NCBI RefSeq assembly: GCF_002009015.1
Contig: NZ_LZDE01000343.1
Location: forward strand, 1 to 64,000
Source: Microbulbifer mangrovi
Lineage (GTDB): Bacteria > Pseudomonadota > Gammaproteobacteria > Pseudomonadales > Cellvibrionaceae
DNA: 64,000 bases
Reading direction: 5' to 3'
Shown one piece after another: positions 22,441 through 31,548 of the stretch. Made by a program: the position numbers and the translations under genes. Every line of letters starts with the position of its first letter. The first letter of the stretch is position 1. Under the pieces are notes generated by a model that saw only the letters and a list, made by a program, of their open reading frames with translations, was not told the DNA's origin and ran no database searches.

Positions 22441-23367
22441 TCAGCCCAGTCGCTCAGCCACGCGCATTACGGCGCTGCGCGACCGCACGTTGTCACCGAT
22501 TTCTTCGGCCTCGGCCTTCACCGCCTTGCCCAGGGAACGCAGCGTGCGGTGAATCTGACTGTCCATTACCGGCAGGCCGCGCGGCAATTGCGGCCCCTTT
22601 TCCTGTTCTCGGATGAATCGCTTCACTATGCGATCCTCTAGCGAGTGGAAGCTGATCACCACCAGGCGACCGCCCGGCTTCAGCAGCGCCAGAGATTTCT
22701 CCAGTGCAGCCTTCAGATCATCCAGCTCCCCGTTGACGTGAATCCGGATGGCCTGGAATACCCGTGTTGCCGGATGCTTCCCTTTTTCCCAGGCAGGGTT
22801 GGCAGCTTTCACCACCTCAGCCAGATCCAGGGTGCGCGCAAACGGCTCTTCTACCCGCCGGCGCACGATAGCCCCAGCCATGCGGCGCGCAAAACGCTCT
22901 TCCCCGTATTCCTTGAACACCCGGGCCAGCTCGGCCTCAGACTCCGTGTTCACCCAATCCGCGGCACTCATTCCGCGGCTGGTATCCATCCGCATATCCA
23001 GCGGGCCGTCCTGCATAAAGCTGAAACCGCGCTCAGCCTGATCCAGCTGTGGTGAGGAAACCCCCAGATCCAGCAGAATTCCGCTTACCTGCCCGGCCAT
23101 TCCGGCTGCGGCCTGATCCATATCGGCAAAGGATCCGTGCCAGATATCAAAACGCGGCTCACTGCCAAAACGCTCTCCGGCAAATTCGATGGCCTGGGGA
23201 TCCTTATCCACCGCCAGCAGGCGACCGGCCTCTCCCAGCCGCTCGAGCACCAGTGCACTGTGGCCACCGCGCCCAAAGGTCCCGTCTATATAAAAGCCGT
23301 CGGGATCTACCACCAGGGCATCCACAGCCTCGCGCAACAACACACTGCGATGCAGATCTTGGGACAC
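22441..23367 (-). CDS. rsmH: 16S rRNA (cytosine(1402)-N(4))-methyltransferase
   Basis: RsmH (MraW) methylates N4 of C1402 in the ribosomal P site. The S-adenosylmethionine loop is in [15 protein letters not shown], followed by [13 protein letters not shown] start it at the GTG at 23367 because a full AGGAGG ribosome site stands 7 bp upstream. This gives 308 residues with the conserved [11 protein letters not shown] start. An in-frame ATG at 23424 would add 19 poorly conserved residues. RsmI, which methylates the 2'-hydroxyl of the same nucleotide, is also in this window. Confidence 0.96.
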   Translation of the reverse strand: MSQDLHRSVLLREAVDALVVDPDGFYIDGTFGRGGHSALVLERLGEAGRLLAVDKDPQAIEFAGERFGSEPRFDIWHGSFADMDQAAAGMAGQVSGILLDLGVSSPQLDQAERGFSFMQDGPLDMRMDTSRGMSAADWVNTESEAELARVFKEYGEERFARRMAGAIVRRRVEEPFARTLDLAEVVKAANPAWEKGKHPATRVFQAIRIHVNGELDDLKAALEKSLALLKPGGRLVVISFHSLEDRIVKRFIREQEKGPQLPRGLPVMDSQIHRTLRSLGKAVKAEAEEIGDNVRSRSAVMRVAERLG

Positions 23368-23424
23368 CCCGCGCCCTCCTGAATTTGTTAAAAATCGTTT
23401 GTGAAACTTGCTGCCGGAACCCAA

Positions 23425-23868
23425 TTAGAGCGACAGAGATGCCATCTCTTCCGGCATCTCTCCGTCGCCCTCGCTGTCATCCAGCCAATCCATCCAGCGG
23501 TCTTCACTCCATAGCTCGAGCTTCTTGCCCTGACCTACGAGCATCAGTTTTTTCTCCAACCCGGCGTACTCACGCAGGGTCGGCGGAATCAGGACACGGC
23601 CATTGGCATCTACCTGCAGCTCGCAGGCATAACCAATCAGCAGCCGCTGTGCGCGGCGAGCAACCTTGTTGAAGCTGGACAGCGCTTCGATTTTAGGGAG
23701 AATTTCGCGCCACTGCGCCTCTGGATAGACGAGCAGGCAGCGCTCTTCCGTATGCGCAGTAACGACCAGCCGGCCACCACAATCTTCCAGCAGCGAGTCC
23801 CTGACTCGCGCCGGAATGGCCAGACGCCCCTTGGCGTCCATATTGATTGCGTGACTTCCCAGATACAT
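23425..23868 (-). CDS. mraZ: Transcriptional regulator MraZ
   Basis: MraZ is the first gene of the dcw cluster and a DNA-binding repressor of it. The 147-residue protein has two SpoVT/AbrB-like halves, each with the family motif: [13 protein letters not shown] near residue 11 and [13 protein letters not shown] near residue 87. An acidic tail follows. Six GTGG repeats overlapping the promoter upstream (23954-24009) are the expected operator, so the gene very likely represses itself and the downstream operon. Confidence 0.96.
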   Translation of the reverse strand: MYLGSHAINMDAKGRLAIPARVRDSLLEDCGGRLVVTAHTEERCLLVYPEAQWREILPKIEALSSFNKVARRAQRLLIGYACELQVDANGRVLIPPTLREYAGLEKKLMLVGQGKKLELWSEDRWMDWLDDSEGDGEMPEEMASLSL

Positions 23869-23953
23869 GGATCAGCTTCCGCGATCGCCCCTGGCTCGGT
23901 TTTGATTGTGAAAGGCGAAAATTTGCGCGATTTGCCACAGGGATGCGTGATTA

Positions 23954-24009
23954 ACCACTCACAACCACATTCATCCCACCAAGCCCCACAAAATTCCACT
24001 TTTCTCCAC
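23954..24009 (-). promoter_or_regulatory. MraZ operator: six GTGG direct repeats
   Basis: Read on the minus strand, five-base repeats GTGGA, GTGGA, GTGGG, GTGGG, GTGGT and GTGGT occur at 24009-24005, 23999-23995, 23989-23985, 23979-23975, 23968-23964 and 23958-23954. They repeat every 10 bp, with one 11-bp step. In Escherichia coli, MraZ binds TGGG-type direct repeats separated by 5 bp just upstream of mraZ. The array starts at the predicted transcription start of the promoter at 24017-24044. Confidence 0.85.
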
Positions 24010-24016
24010 TTCCGAC

Positions 24017-24044
24017 ACTATAAATCTGGACGGCATAAAGTCAA
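24017..24044 (-). promoter_or_regulatory. mraZ (dcw operon) sigma-70 promoter
   Basis: On the minus strand a -35 TTGACT (24044-24039) and -10 TATAGT (24022-24017) are separated by 16 bp. Each differs from consensus at one position. The start site would fall near 24010, next to the first MraZ repeat, leaving a leader of about 140 nt before the mraZ ATG. Confidence 0.75.
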
Positions 24045-24450
24045 GGAAATCGACAGTATCTCCAGAGAAAAAACCCAGTATTTTCGCGGCCTACAGGCGA
24101 AGTGTTTACATTTTGCGCGCAACCATGGGTGAGCAAATATGCAACAGAGCAAGCACTTACTTTGGCAAGCTGACAAGTTACTTTAAGTTTGAGTTGGAGC
24201 GCCCTGAAGCCAAACAAAAACCCGATTTGCGAGTGGACACTAACCGGACTGGCCACCGGAGGACGAGAAACGCGCCAGGGGCGCACAAGAAAGGATACGG
24301 GTGCCACCCCCCTCGAAGAAGACGGGAAAGCGGTACCAAGGACTCATGTTAGAACATCAGGGCATATAAAAATCAGCTTTTATTATTTTTAATGGGAGTC
24401 GAGTCGCTGTAGCTTTGCCGTATCCAAAATTTCATCAGGAATACACCGCA
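24045..24450. other. mraZ-cysH-like divergent intergenic region
   Basis: No gene is supported here. Short open frames on both strands lack ribosome sites and recognisable features. Toward the plus-strand gene there is an AT-rich stretch with a possible -10 TATAAA (24365-24370), and just upstream a small inverted repeat ATGTT-AG-AACAT (24346-24357) that could be an operator. No good -35 is visible. Confidence 0.4.
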
Positions 24451-25128
24451 ATGGGCTTTTCAGCAGGACTGAGCAAACAGAGCGCCACTACACGCACCTT
24501 CCATCACGGTGCGGACCTGGACGCGCTCAATCAGCGCTTCAAAGGCAGCAAGCCCAGTGAAATCATGCAGTTCACCATCGCCGAGGCGGAGAACCCAGTG
24601 GTGTTTACCAACTTCCGCCCACTGGCAGTGGCTTTCCTGCACCTGGTCACCCGCGCCAAACCCGATATCCCGGTGATCTGGGTGGATCACGGCTACAACA
24701 CGCCGGAAACCTACCGTCATATCGAGAAAGTCATCAAGCTACTCGATCTGAACCTGTACACCTATTCCCCGAAAATGTCGGCGGCGCATTACAACGCGGT
24801 CTACGGTGGTATCCCCCCGCTGGACACCCCGGAGCACGACTTCTTCTCCCGCACGGTCAAGCTGGAGCCGTTCAATCGCGCGATGCAGGAACTGAAGCCC
24901 GACGTATGGCTGAACGGTATCCGCCACGATCAAAATGCCCACCGTCAAGGTCTCGATATCTTTACCAAGGGCAATCACGGCACCATCCGTGTGGCACCCA
25001 TGTTCCACCTCAAGGAAATTGACGTGGAAGAGTACGTATACGAGAACGACTTGCCGGACAACGATGTGTACTTCGATCCAACCAAGGGCGAAGAGCATCG
25101 CGAGTGCGGGCTTTTACTGCAGAAATAA
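24451..25128 (+). CDS. CysH-like PAPS/APS reductase family protein, divergent
   Basis: The 225-residue protein resembles phosphoadenylyl-sulfate reductase over most of its length: PDIPVIWVDHGYNTPETYRHIE, split around residue 80, matches the conserved core, and EPFNRAMQELKPDVWLNGIR matches the later region. Two features differ. The PP-loop site that reads SSSFG in CysH reads TNFRP. The C-terminal catalytic motif, normally ECG(I/L)H, reads ECGLL, and the segment before it is about 20 residues shorter. The Cys is kept. The start at 24451 has AGGAA upstream; the frame is open to 24415. It may be a real reductase with altered binding or a paralog with another role; I give no symbol. Confidence 0.8.
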   Translation: MGFSAGLSKQSATTRTFHHGADLDALNQRFKGSKPSEIMQFTIAEAENPVVFTNFRPLAVAFLHLVTRAKPDIPVIWVDHGYNTPETYRHIEKVIKLLDLNLYTYSPKMSAAHYNAVYGGIPPLDTPEHDFFSRTVKLEPFNRAMQELKPDVWLNGIRHDQNAHRQGLDIFTKGNHGTIRVAPMFHLKEIDVEEYVYENDLPDNDVYFDPTKGEEHRECGLLLQK

Positions 25129-25149
25129 GCGGGAAGGCTCAGGAAGAGA

Positions 25150-25170
25150 GCCAGCTGCGCCGCAGCTGGC
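25150..25170 (-). terminator. Hairpin after rnpB, probable terminator
   Basis: A perfect 9-bp GC-rich stem (25150-25158 with 25162-25170, 3-nt loop) stands about 15 bp past the RNase P RNA 3' end. On the minus strand it is followed by TCTCTTCCT, a modest pyrimidine tract. It also lies 22 bp after the plus-strand cysH-like stop. Confidence 0.6.
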
Positions 25171-25184
25171 AAACATCGGAATTT

Positions 25185-25561
<377 letters not shown>

Positions 25562-25567
25562 GCGCGA

Positions 25568-25596
25568 AGAGTAATGACCGCTGCAGGCAGATGCAA
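25568..25596 (-). promoter_or_regulatory. Possible rnpB promoter
   Basis: On the minus strand TTGCAT (25596-25591) and TACTCT (25573-25568) are separated by 17 bp, and the -10 lies 7 bp before the estimated RNase P RNA 5' end. Each hexamer matches consensus at only about half its positions, so position is the main support. Confidence 0.4.
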
Positions 25597-25635
25597 GCAG
25601 AACCTCCGGCCTGCGCGTCAATCACCCCGATCGCC

Positions 25636-26478
25636 CTACTTTTGCGCCAGCGACCAGTTATACAGCAGCTTTTTGTTTACCCCGGTAATCTCCGCCGCCA
25701 CCGCGGCCGCACGCTTGGGCGGCAATTCGGCCAGCAACAGTTTCATCACCCGCTCAGCTTCCGCATCCAGCTCCGACGCCTTACCTTCAGCCGCCCCCCG
25801 CACCAGCAGCACAATCTCACCCCGCTGTTGATTGCTGTCGGCCTCCACCCATTTCACCAGCTCCGCCAGGGGCAGCAGGTGAATGGTTTCGAACGCCTTG
25901 CTGATTTCTCGGGCGATCACCGCCTCGCGGGTGTCGCCGAAGGCTTGCTGCATGGCGCGCAGGGTATCCAGCACCCGGTGCGGCGCCTCGTAAAACACCA
26001 TGGTCCGGGTCTCTCCCGCGAGCTGCTGCAGTGCCTTCTCCCGCGCCAGTGGTTTAGCTGGCAGAAACCCCTCAAAGCTGAAGCGGTCACTGGGCAGGCC
26101 GGCCGCAGACAGCGCGGCAACAAAAGCGCACGGCCCCGGGATGGGCACCACGGTAAAACCGCGCTCGCGCGCTTCGCGCACCAGGCGATAGCCGGGATCG
26201 GAGATCAGCGGGGTACCCGCATCGGAAATCAGTGCCACCGTCTGCCCCGCTTCCAGACGCTGCAGAATTTTTGTGGTCCTCTGGTCATCGGAGTGGTCGT
26301 GGTACGCCACCAGGGGGGTATCGATGGAAAAATGGGAAAAAAGTCTCTGACTGTGACGGGTGTCTTCCGCCGCCACCAAATCCGCGGATTGTAGAACTTC
26401 GACCGCTCGCGGTACCATATCCGCCAAATTGCCAATGGGCGTCGCGACGATATATAGCACCGCTGTATCCAGCCCCAT
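25636..26478 (-). CDS. rsmI: 16S rRNA (cytidine(1402)-2'-O)-methyltransferase
   Basis: RsmI (YraL) methylates the ribose of C1402 in 16S rRNA. The 280-residue tetrapyrrole-methylase-fold enzyme shows VATPIGNLADMVPRA near the N-terminus, the AEDTRHSQRLF segment and the SDAGTPLISDPGYRLV motif. It is divergent from lpoA with only 35 bp between the start codons, the conserved yraL-yraM arrangement. Confidence 0.97.
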   Translation of the reverse strand: MGLDTAVLYIVATPIGNLADMVPRAVEVLQSADLVAAEDTRHSQRLFSHFSIDTPLVAYHDHSDDQRTTKILQRLEAGQTVALISDAGTPLISDPGYRLVREARERGFTVVPIPGPCAFVAALSAAGLPSDRFSFEGFLPAKPLAREKALQQLAGETRTMVFYEAPHRVLDTLRAMQQAFGDTREAVIAREISKAFETIHLLPLAELVKWVEADSNQQRGEIVLLVRGAAEGKASELDAEAERVMKLLLAELPPKRAAAVAAEITGVNKKLLYNWSLAQK

Positions 26479-26513
26479 AGTTCACTCCAGAATAAGTTTT
26501 GTGGGAGAAGAAT

Positions 26514-28418
26514 ATGTCCGCCCTTTACCGGCGAATCCCCTTCGTTATCAATAGCCTGGCAGCCGCCACTCTGGCGCTGACCCTGGCCGGGTGCCAGACT
26601 CCGAGCACCGAGCCCGGCGCGCAGGTCCCGGCCAACACCGGCAACCCTGCCGTAGCGGACCGCCAGAATGCCATCCGCCTGTTGAATAGCGCCAACCAGT
26701 TGCCATCCCCGGAAAAAGACCGGGCACAGCTGCAGGCGGCCGCCATTCTATACACTCTGGGCGATAACGCGACGGTCCGCCAAGCTGCCGGCACCATCGA
26801 TGCAGAGCAGCTGACAGACACCGAGTACGCCAAGTACGCCCATGTGTACGGTAGCGCCCTGGCTGCAGACGACGAGTTTTTCGCCGCGCTTGACCTGGTA
26901 AGCGCTCCGCGCCTCGAGCAAGCCTGGTTCCAGATCCCCGCCGATACAGCCCTGCCGCTGCGCAATCTGCGCGCCGACCTGTGGAGCCTGATGGGCGATA
27001 TCGACAGCGGCATCGCAGAGCGCCAGCGCATTGCCCCTCTGGCCCTGGACGACGAAGCCATTGCCGCCAATAACGATGGATTCTGGCAATTGCTTACCCA
27101 GCTACCCTCCAGTGAACTCAAGCAGCGTGCCGCAGAGAGCCTGGACTCCAAAATGCGCGCCTGGTACCAGCTCGCCCTGCTTGGACGCGATACCCAGGCA
27201 GATATCAGCACCCAGCTGACCGCGCTCAGCCGCTGGCGCCAGCAATGGCCATCCCACACCGCCGTCTCCCACCCGCCCCAGGCGCTGCAGCTACTGGAAC
27301 GCCTGGCGTCCCAGCGCGCGCAGAATGTCGCCCTGTTGCTGCCTCTCTCCGGTCCCCTGGGAAGCGCGGGACGCGCGATTCGCGACGGCTTTATGGCAGC
27401 CTACTACAGCGCCCTGGATGCCGGCGCCCCGACACCCCAGGTGCGGGTTTACGACACCGGCACCAGCCAGCAGTTTGAGGAAATCTACCAGACCGCCGTT
27501 AACAACGGCGCTCAAGCGGTAATCGGACCGCTGGACAAGAACAAGGTCGCCAATCTGCTGGCCACCGAAACCCTGCCGGTGCCGACCCTGGCACTGAACT
27601 ATGGCGATCAGGGGCGACTGACTGACGACCTGGTACAGTTCGGGCTTGCCATCGAAGACGAAGCCCGTCAGGTGGCGCGACAGGCTTATCGACAGGGGCA
27701 TCGCCAAGCGATGATCCTGGCCCCGGAATCCAGCTGGGGGCAGCGCGGCCTGGAGGCATTTACCGAAGAGTGGAACCGACTCGGCGGCACCGTCAGCGAG
27801 AGCCGCAACTATCGCGACAATACCAACTTTTCCCAGCTGGTCAGTGACTCCCTGCTGATCTCCGAGAGCAAGGAGCGCGAGCGGGAGCTGCGCAGCAAAC
27901 TGGCAGCTCCACTGAAATTCACACCGCGTCGTCGCGGCGATGTGGATATGCTGTTCGTGCTCGCACAACCCCAGCAGGCACGACAGATCAAACCGATGCT
28001 GTCGTTTTTCTACGCCGGCGAGTTGCCCGTGTTCTCCACTTCGCAGATTTTCGCCGGCAACGTCGACCGTCAGCGCGATCGCGACATCAACGGCGTGCGC
28101 TTTACCGCACTGCCATGGCTGTTTGAAGATGACAACAAGACCAAGCAGAACATTGTCAAACAGGCGGCACCGGCACCCGCATTTGCTCGTCTCTACGCCC
28201 TGGGTGCAGACGCATTCCGCCTGTATCCGCGCCTGCCCATCCTGCGTCAATTCCCGCAGCAACAGGTATATGGCCTCACTGGCGCACTCAGCCTGAGCGC
28301 GGATGGCCGTATCGTGCGCGAGCAGATCTGGACCAAGATCGAGAAGGGAGCACCTGTGCCAATTACTACCGGTGAAACCGGTGTAATCGCCACGGATAGC
28401 AGTGCGAGCATCGATTAA
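26514..28418 (+). CDS. lpoA: Penicillin-binding protein activator LpoA, lipoprotein
   Basis: LpoA is an outer-membrane lipoprotein that reaches through the periplasm to activate PBP1a. A lipobox LAGC at Cys27 follows a hydrophobic signal sequence. A helical TPR-like N-terminal half (to about residue 260) precedes a periplasmic-binding-protein-like C-terminal domain starting near VALLLPLSG. The ATG at 26514 has GGGAGAAG upstream and gives 634 residues; an earlier start at 26499 would spoil the signal peptide. It leads a plus-strand operon with yraN, diaA and dolP. Confidence 0.93.
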   Translation: MSALYRRIPFVINSLAAATLALTLAGCQTPSTEPGAQVPANTGNPAVADRQNAIRLLNSANQLPSPEKDRAQLQAAAILYTLGDNATVRQAAGTIDAEQLTDTEYAKYAHVYGSALAADDEFFAALDLVSAPRLEQAWFQIPADTALPLRNLRADLWSLMGDIDSGIAERQRIAPLALDDEAIAANNDGFWQLLTQLPSSELKQRAAESLDSKMRAWYQLALLGRDTQADISTQLTALSRWRQQWPSHTAVSHPPQALQLLERLASQRAQNVALLLPLSGPLGSAGRAIRDGFMAAYYSALDAGAPTPQVRVYDTGTSQQFEEIYQTAVNNGAQAVIGPLDKNKVANLLATETLPVPTLALNYGDQGRLTDDLVQFGLAIEDEARQVARQAYRQGHRQAMILAPESSWGQRGLEAFTEEWNRLGGTVSESRNYRDNTNFSQLVSDSLLISESKERERELRSKLAAPLKFTPRRRGDVDMLFVLAQPQQARQIKPMLSFFYAGELPVFSTSQIFAGNVDRQRDRDINGVRFTALPWLFEDDNKTKQNIVKQAAPAPAFARLYALGADAFRLYPRLPILRQFPQQQVYGLTGALSLSADGRIVREQIWTKIEKGAPVPITTGETGVIATDSSASID

Positions 28419-28453
28419 ACACAACTTACATTCATCCATAGAAAGGGAATTCC

Positions 28454-28813
28454 ATGGATACCACCAGTATTGGCAACCACATGGAGGCCGTCGCCGAGCG
28501 ACATATCACCGGTGCCGGCCTGCGTGTTGTGGAGCGCAACTTCCGCGGCCGTTTCGGGGAGATTGACCTTATCGCGCGCGACGGCAATACGCTGGTTTTT
28601 GTTGAGGTCCGCTATCGGCGCAACCGCAACTTTGGCGGTGCCGGCGTTTCGGTGGATTTCCGCAAACAGCGTAAATTGCTGGCCACCGCCAATGGTTATC
28701 TGCAATATCGTAAAATTGACTGCCCCTGCCGGTTTGATGTCATCACCATCGAGCGGGGCGAACGAAACGAATCCCTGAATATCGATTGGATTCAAAACGC
28801 CTTCGGGCAATAG
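28454..28813 (+). CDS. yraN: UPF0102 family endonuclease-like protein YraN
   Basis: This 119-residue protein matches the UPF0102 family, which has a restriction-endonuclease-like fold. The key segment is GEIDLIARDGNTLVFVEVRY, with the Asp and the Glu-Val-Arg pattern of the PD-(D/E)XK core. The true function is not known. A ribosome site (AAAGGGA) supports the start at 28454. It stands 35 bp after lpoA as in Escherichia coli. Confidence 0.92.
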   Translation: MDTTSIGNHMEAVAERHITGAGLRVVERNFRGRFGEIDLIARDGNTLVFVEVRYRRNRNFGGAGVSVDFRKQRKLLATANGYLQYRKIDCPCRFDVITIERGERNESLNIDWIQNAFGQ

Positions 28814-28841
28814 GCTCATCCAGATGGAAACCACAGAGTAA

Positions 28842-29435
28842 ATGGAACAGAGAGTTGTAACGCTGTTTCACCACAGCATTGAAGCAACAATGAATGCCGG
28901 TGAACTTTTGGCACCGCTGATTGCCGAAGCCAGCGAAATGATCGTGCACACACTGCTGGCAGAAAACAAACTCCTGATCTGTGGCAACGGTCTCAGCGGT
29001 GCCTTGGCGCAAAGCTTTTCCGCACAATTGATGGGTGGCTTCGAGCGCGAACGCCCCGGGCTTCCTGCGCTAGCGCTGAACGGGGACGCCATCACCACCG
29101 GTACGGTAGCGCGCAATCACGGTCGCGCAGAGTCCTACGCTCGCCAGATCAGGGCGCTGGGGCAGCCGGGAGATCTGCTGGTGATCATCAGTACTCACGG
29201 CAGCGATTCCAATCTGGTTCAGGCAGTGCGCGCCGCACACGACCGGGATATGGGCGTGCTCGCGCTCACCGGCGGCGAGACAGACGGCGACTGCACCGCC
29301 CTGCTGGATGTGCACGATATCGAACTGCGTGTACCGTCACCGGTCGCATCCGAGGTACACCAGGTCCACCTGCTAACCCTGTTCTGTCTGTGCGATCTTA
29401 TCGACAGCAGCCTGTTTGGCGGATATGAGGAATGA
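28842..29435 (+). CDS. diaA: SIS-domain protein, DiaA family
   Basis: The 197-residue protein is a single SIS domain of the GmhA/DiaA group, with the phosphosugar-binding segments ICGNGLSGALAQSFSAQ and ISTHGSDSNLVQAV. DiaA binds DnaA and promotes timely initiation of replication, while GmhA is the sedoheptulose-7-phosphate isomerase. Its place between yraN and dolP favours DiaA. Sequence alone cannot exclude isomerase activity. Confidence 0.82.
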   Translation: MEQRVVTLFHHSIEATMNAGELLAPLIAEASEMIVHTLLAENKLLICGNGLSGALAQSFSAQLMGGFERERPGLPALALNGDAITTGTVARNHGRAESYARQIRALGQPGDLLVIISTHGSDSNLVQAVRAAHDRDMGVLALTGGETDGDCTALLDVHDIELRVPSPVASEVHQVHLLTLFCLCDLIDSSLFGGYEE

Positions 29436-29438
29436 TCC

Positions 29439-30038
29439 ATGCAATTGAATACAGGTAAACCATCTTTGACCCCATTAAAGCTGACCATTGCTGCCTGCGC
29501 CCTTTCCCTCGTGAGTGGTTGCGCAACGGTACTCGACGCCACCCACGACGGCCCCATTCAACCGGACCCGGGCGAGCGCACTTTCGGCACCTATATCGAT
29601 GACCAACAGCTGGAAACCATCACCAAGGTCAATATCGGCAAGGCGCACCCGCAGTTGAAGGTGGCAAATATCGACGTAACCAGTTTCAACGGGGTAGTAC
29701 TGCTCACCGGCCAGGTGTCCAGTAACGAACTGCGCAACCTGGCGGGTGGCACCGCACAGCAGGTGCACTCTGTACGTCAGGTCTACAATGAAATCCAGGT
29801 ACGCGGCACCACGTCCGTGCTCGCCCGCACCAGCGATACCTGGCTGACCACAAAAGTAAAAAGTGTGTTGATGACCGACAAGGAAATCGACAGCGGCCGC
29901 ATCAAAGTGATCACCGAAAATGGCGTGGTGTACCTGATGGGACTGCTCACTCGCCACGAAGCGGAAAATGCCGCAGAAAAGGCACGCACCGTGGGCGGTG
30001 TGCAGAAAGTAGTGAAGGCTGTGGAATATATCGACTGA
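29439..30038 (+). CDS. dolP: Outer-membrane BON-domain lipoprotein DolP
   Basis: DolP (YraP) is a two-BON-domain lipoprotein that binds anionic phospholipid and helps keep the outer membrane intact. The signal ends with lipobox VSGC at Cys28. Two BON repeats follow: one around FNGVVLLTGQVSSNELRNLA and one around ENGVVYLMGLLTRHEA. The 199-residue length is normal. It begins 3 bp after diaA and ends the operon before a strong bidirectional terminator. Confidence 0.94.
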   Translation: MQLNTGKPSLTPLKLTIAACALSLVSGCATVLDATHDGPIQPDPGERTFGTYIDDQQLETITKVNIGKAHPQLKVANIDVTSFNGVVLLTGQVSSNELRNLAGGTAQQVHSVRQVYNEIQVRGTTSVLARTSDTWLTTKVKSVLMTDKEIDSGRIKVITENGVVYLMGLLTRHEAENAAEKARTVGGVQKVVKAVEYID

Positions 30039-30053
30039 TATTCCAGATAGTTC

Positions 30054-30097
30054 GCGCAATAAAAAACGGAGGCCTGAGCCTCCGTTTTTTATTGCGC
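30054..30097. terminator. Bidirectional terminator, dolP / thiolase
   Basis: A perfect 20-bp stem (30054-30073 with 30078-30097, 4-nt loop) has an AT-rich base and a GGAGGC core, so both strands end in a T run. It separates two convergent genes. Confidence 0.92.
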
Positions 30098-30147
30098 AAA
30101 TGATGCGGATAAGCAGCCCGTAAAACCGGGCTGCTATCCAAACCGGC

Positions 30148-31338
30148 TTACGGGCGCTCCACAGCTACCGCTGTTGCCTCACCACCGCCGATACAAAGGC
30201 TCGCTACGCCGCGTTTCAGGTCGCGATTTTCCAGTGCAGCAAGCAGGGTCACGATGACCCGCGCACCGCTGGCGCCGAGCGGATGGCCGAGCGCACAGGC
30301 ACCGCCATTGACGTTGACCTTGTCCCGCGGCAGATCCAGCTCTTTCATTGCCGCCATGGTGACCACGGCGAAAGCTTCGTTGATCTCGAAAAGATCCACA
30401 TCTGCGGCGCTCCAGCCAGCTTTCTCCAGCAGGTTGGCCATCGCCGACACCGGTGCTGTGGTAAACCACTCCGGCTCGTGGGCGAACTGGCTCTGCCCTT
30501 TCAATACCGCCAGAATACGGATGCCGCGCGCCTTCGCTTCGCTCTCGCGCATCAGTACCAGCGCCGCTGCCCCGTCGGAAATCGAGCTGGCATTGGCCGC
30601 AGTAACGGTACCATCCTTGCGGAAAGCCGGACGCAGTTGCGGAATTTTGTCAGGACGGGCGCTACCGGGCCCTTCGTCCACGGACACTTCCACCTCGCCC
30701 TTGCGGGAACAGACGGTAACCGGCGTAATTTCGCGCTCGAAAGCACCGCTCTCGATAGCCGCATTGGCGCGCGCCAGTGACTCCAGCGCGAACGCATCCT
30801 GCTCCTCGCGGGTAAATGTGTATTTGTCGGCGGTACACTCGGCAAAGTTGCCCATCAGCTGACCGTCATAGGCGTTTTCCAGGCCATCGGTAAACATGTG
30901 ATCGAGTACTTCACCGTGTCCCAAACGCATACCGGCACGTGCCTTGGGCAGTAGGTAGGGCGCATTGCTCATGCTCTCCATACCGCCAGCAACGACAACT
31001 TTCGCGTCTCCTGAGAGCAGTGCGTTGCGGGCCATCATGACGGTTTTCATGCCCGAACCGCACACCTTGTTGACGGTGGTGGTCGGGGTGCCCTCGGGGA
31101 TACCTGCCCCCAGGGAAGCCTGGCGCGCCGGAGCCTGGCCGAGGCCGGCCGGCAGCACACAACCCATCAATACCTCATCCACATCGGCAGCCGCCACACC
31201 GGCGTCCGCGAGCGCGCCGCGGATGGCAACCGCGCCCAGCTCGGGGGCACTCAGACCCGACAGTGCGCCCTGCATCGCGCCCATGGGTGTGCGGGATATT
31301 CCTACAATGACCACGGGGTCTGTAACTTGCTCGCTCAT
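30148..31338 (-). CDS. Acetyl-CoA C-acetyltransferase (thiolase II)
   Basis: This 396-residue biosynthetic-type thiolase condenses two acetyl-CoA or cleaves acetoacetyl-CoA. Catalytic residues are visible: the acyl-carrying Cys in NKVCGSGMKT, the His in GHPLGASGAR and the C-terminal Cys in LCIGGGEATA. Length and motifs fit AtoB/PhaA enzymes better than the long-chain FadA group. No partner gene such as phaB is next to it, so the pathway cannot be set from context, and I do not choose between atoB and phaA. Confidence 0.92.
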   Translation of the reverse strand: MSEQVTDPVVIVGISRTPMGAMQGALSGLSAPELGAVAIRGALADAGVAAADVDEVLMGCVLPAGLGQAPARQASLGAGIPEGTPTTTVNKVCGSGMKTVMMARNALLSGDAKVVVAGGMESMSNAPYLLPKARAGMRLGHGEVLDHMFTDGLENAYDGQLMGNFAECTADKYTFTREEQDAFALESLARANAAIESGAFEREITPVTVCSRKGEVEVSVDEGPGSARPDKIPQLRPAFRKDGTVTAANASSISDGAAALVLMRESEAKARGIRILAVLKGQSQFAHEPEWFTTAPVSAMANLLEKAGWSAADVDLFEINEAFAVVTMAAMKELDLPRDKVNVNGGACALGHPLGASGARVIVTLLAALENRDLKRGVASLCIGGGEATAVAVERP

Positions 31339-31548
31339 GCTGTAATCACTCCAGATTTAACGGCAAACGCCACAAAAAGCTGACCAGCATTGCGGCGACT
31401 CGTATTTTCGCGGCAGATTATACCCCATCCCGGGGGGGCTTCGCCTATCCACCTTTCGTTGTATTGTCCATGGTAGTATCAGGCGCAAATTAGGGATAAA
31501 CCGATCCCCCCGACAAGACTGACCTTTGACAACAGGAAGACTGCACCC

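Noticed and set aside
23954-24009. Short repeats read as CRISPR or replication iterons
   Set aside because: Units are five bases long at 10-bp spacing, just after a promoter and before mraZ, which is the expected MraZ operator layout. No initiator gene or spacers are present.
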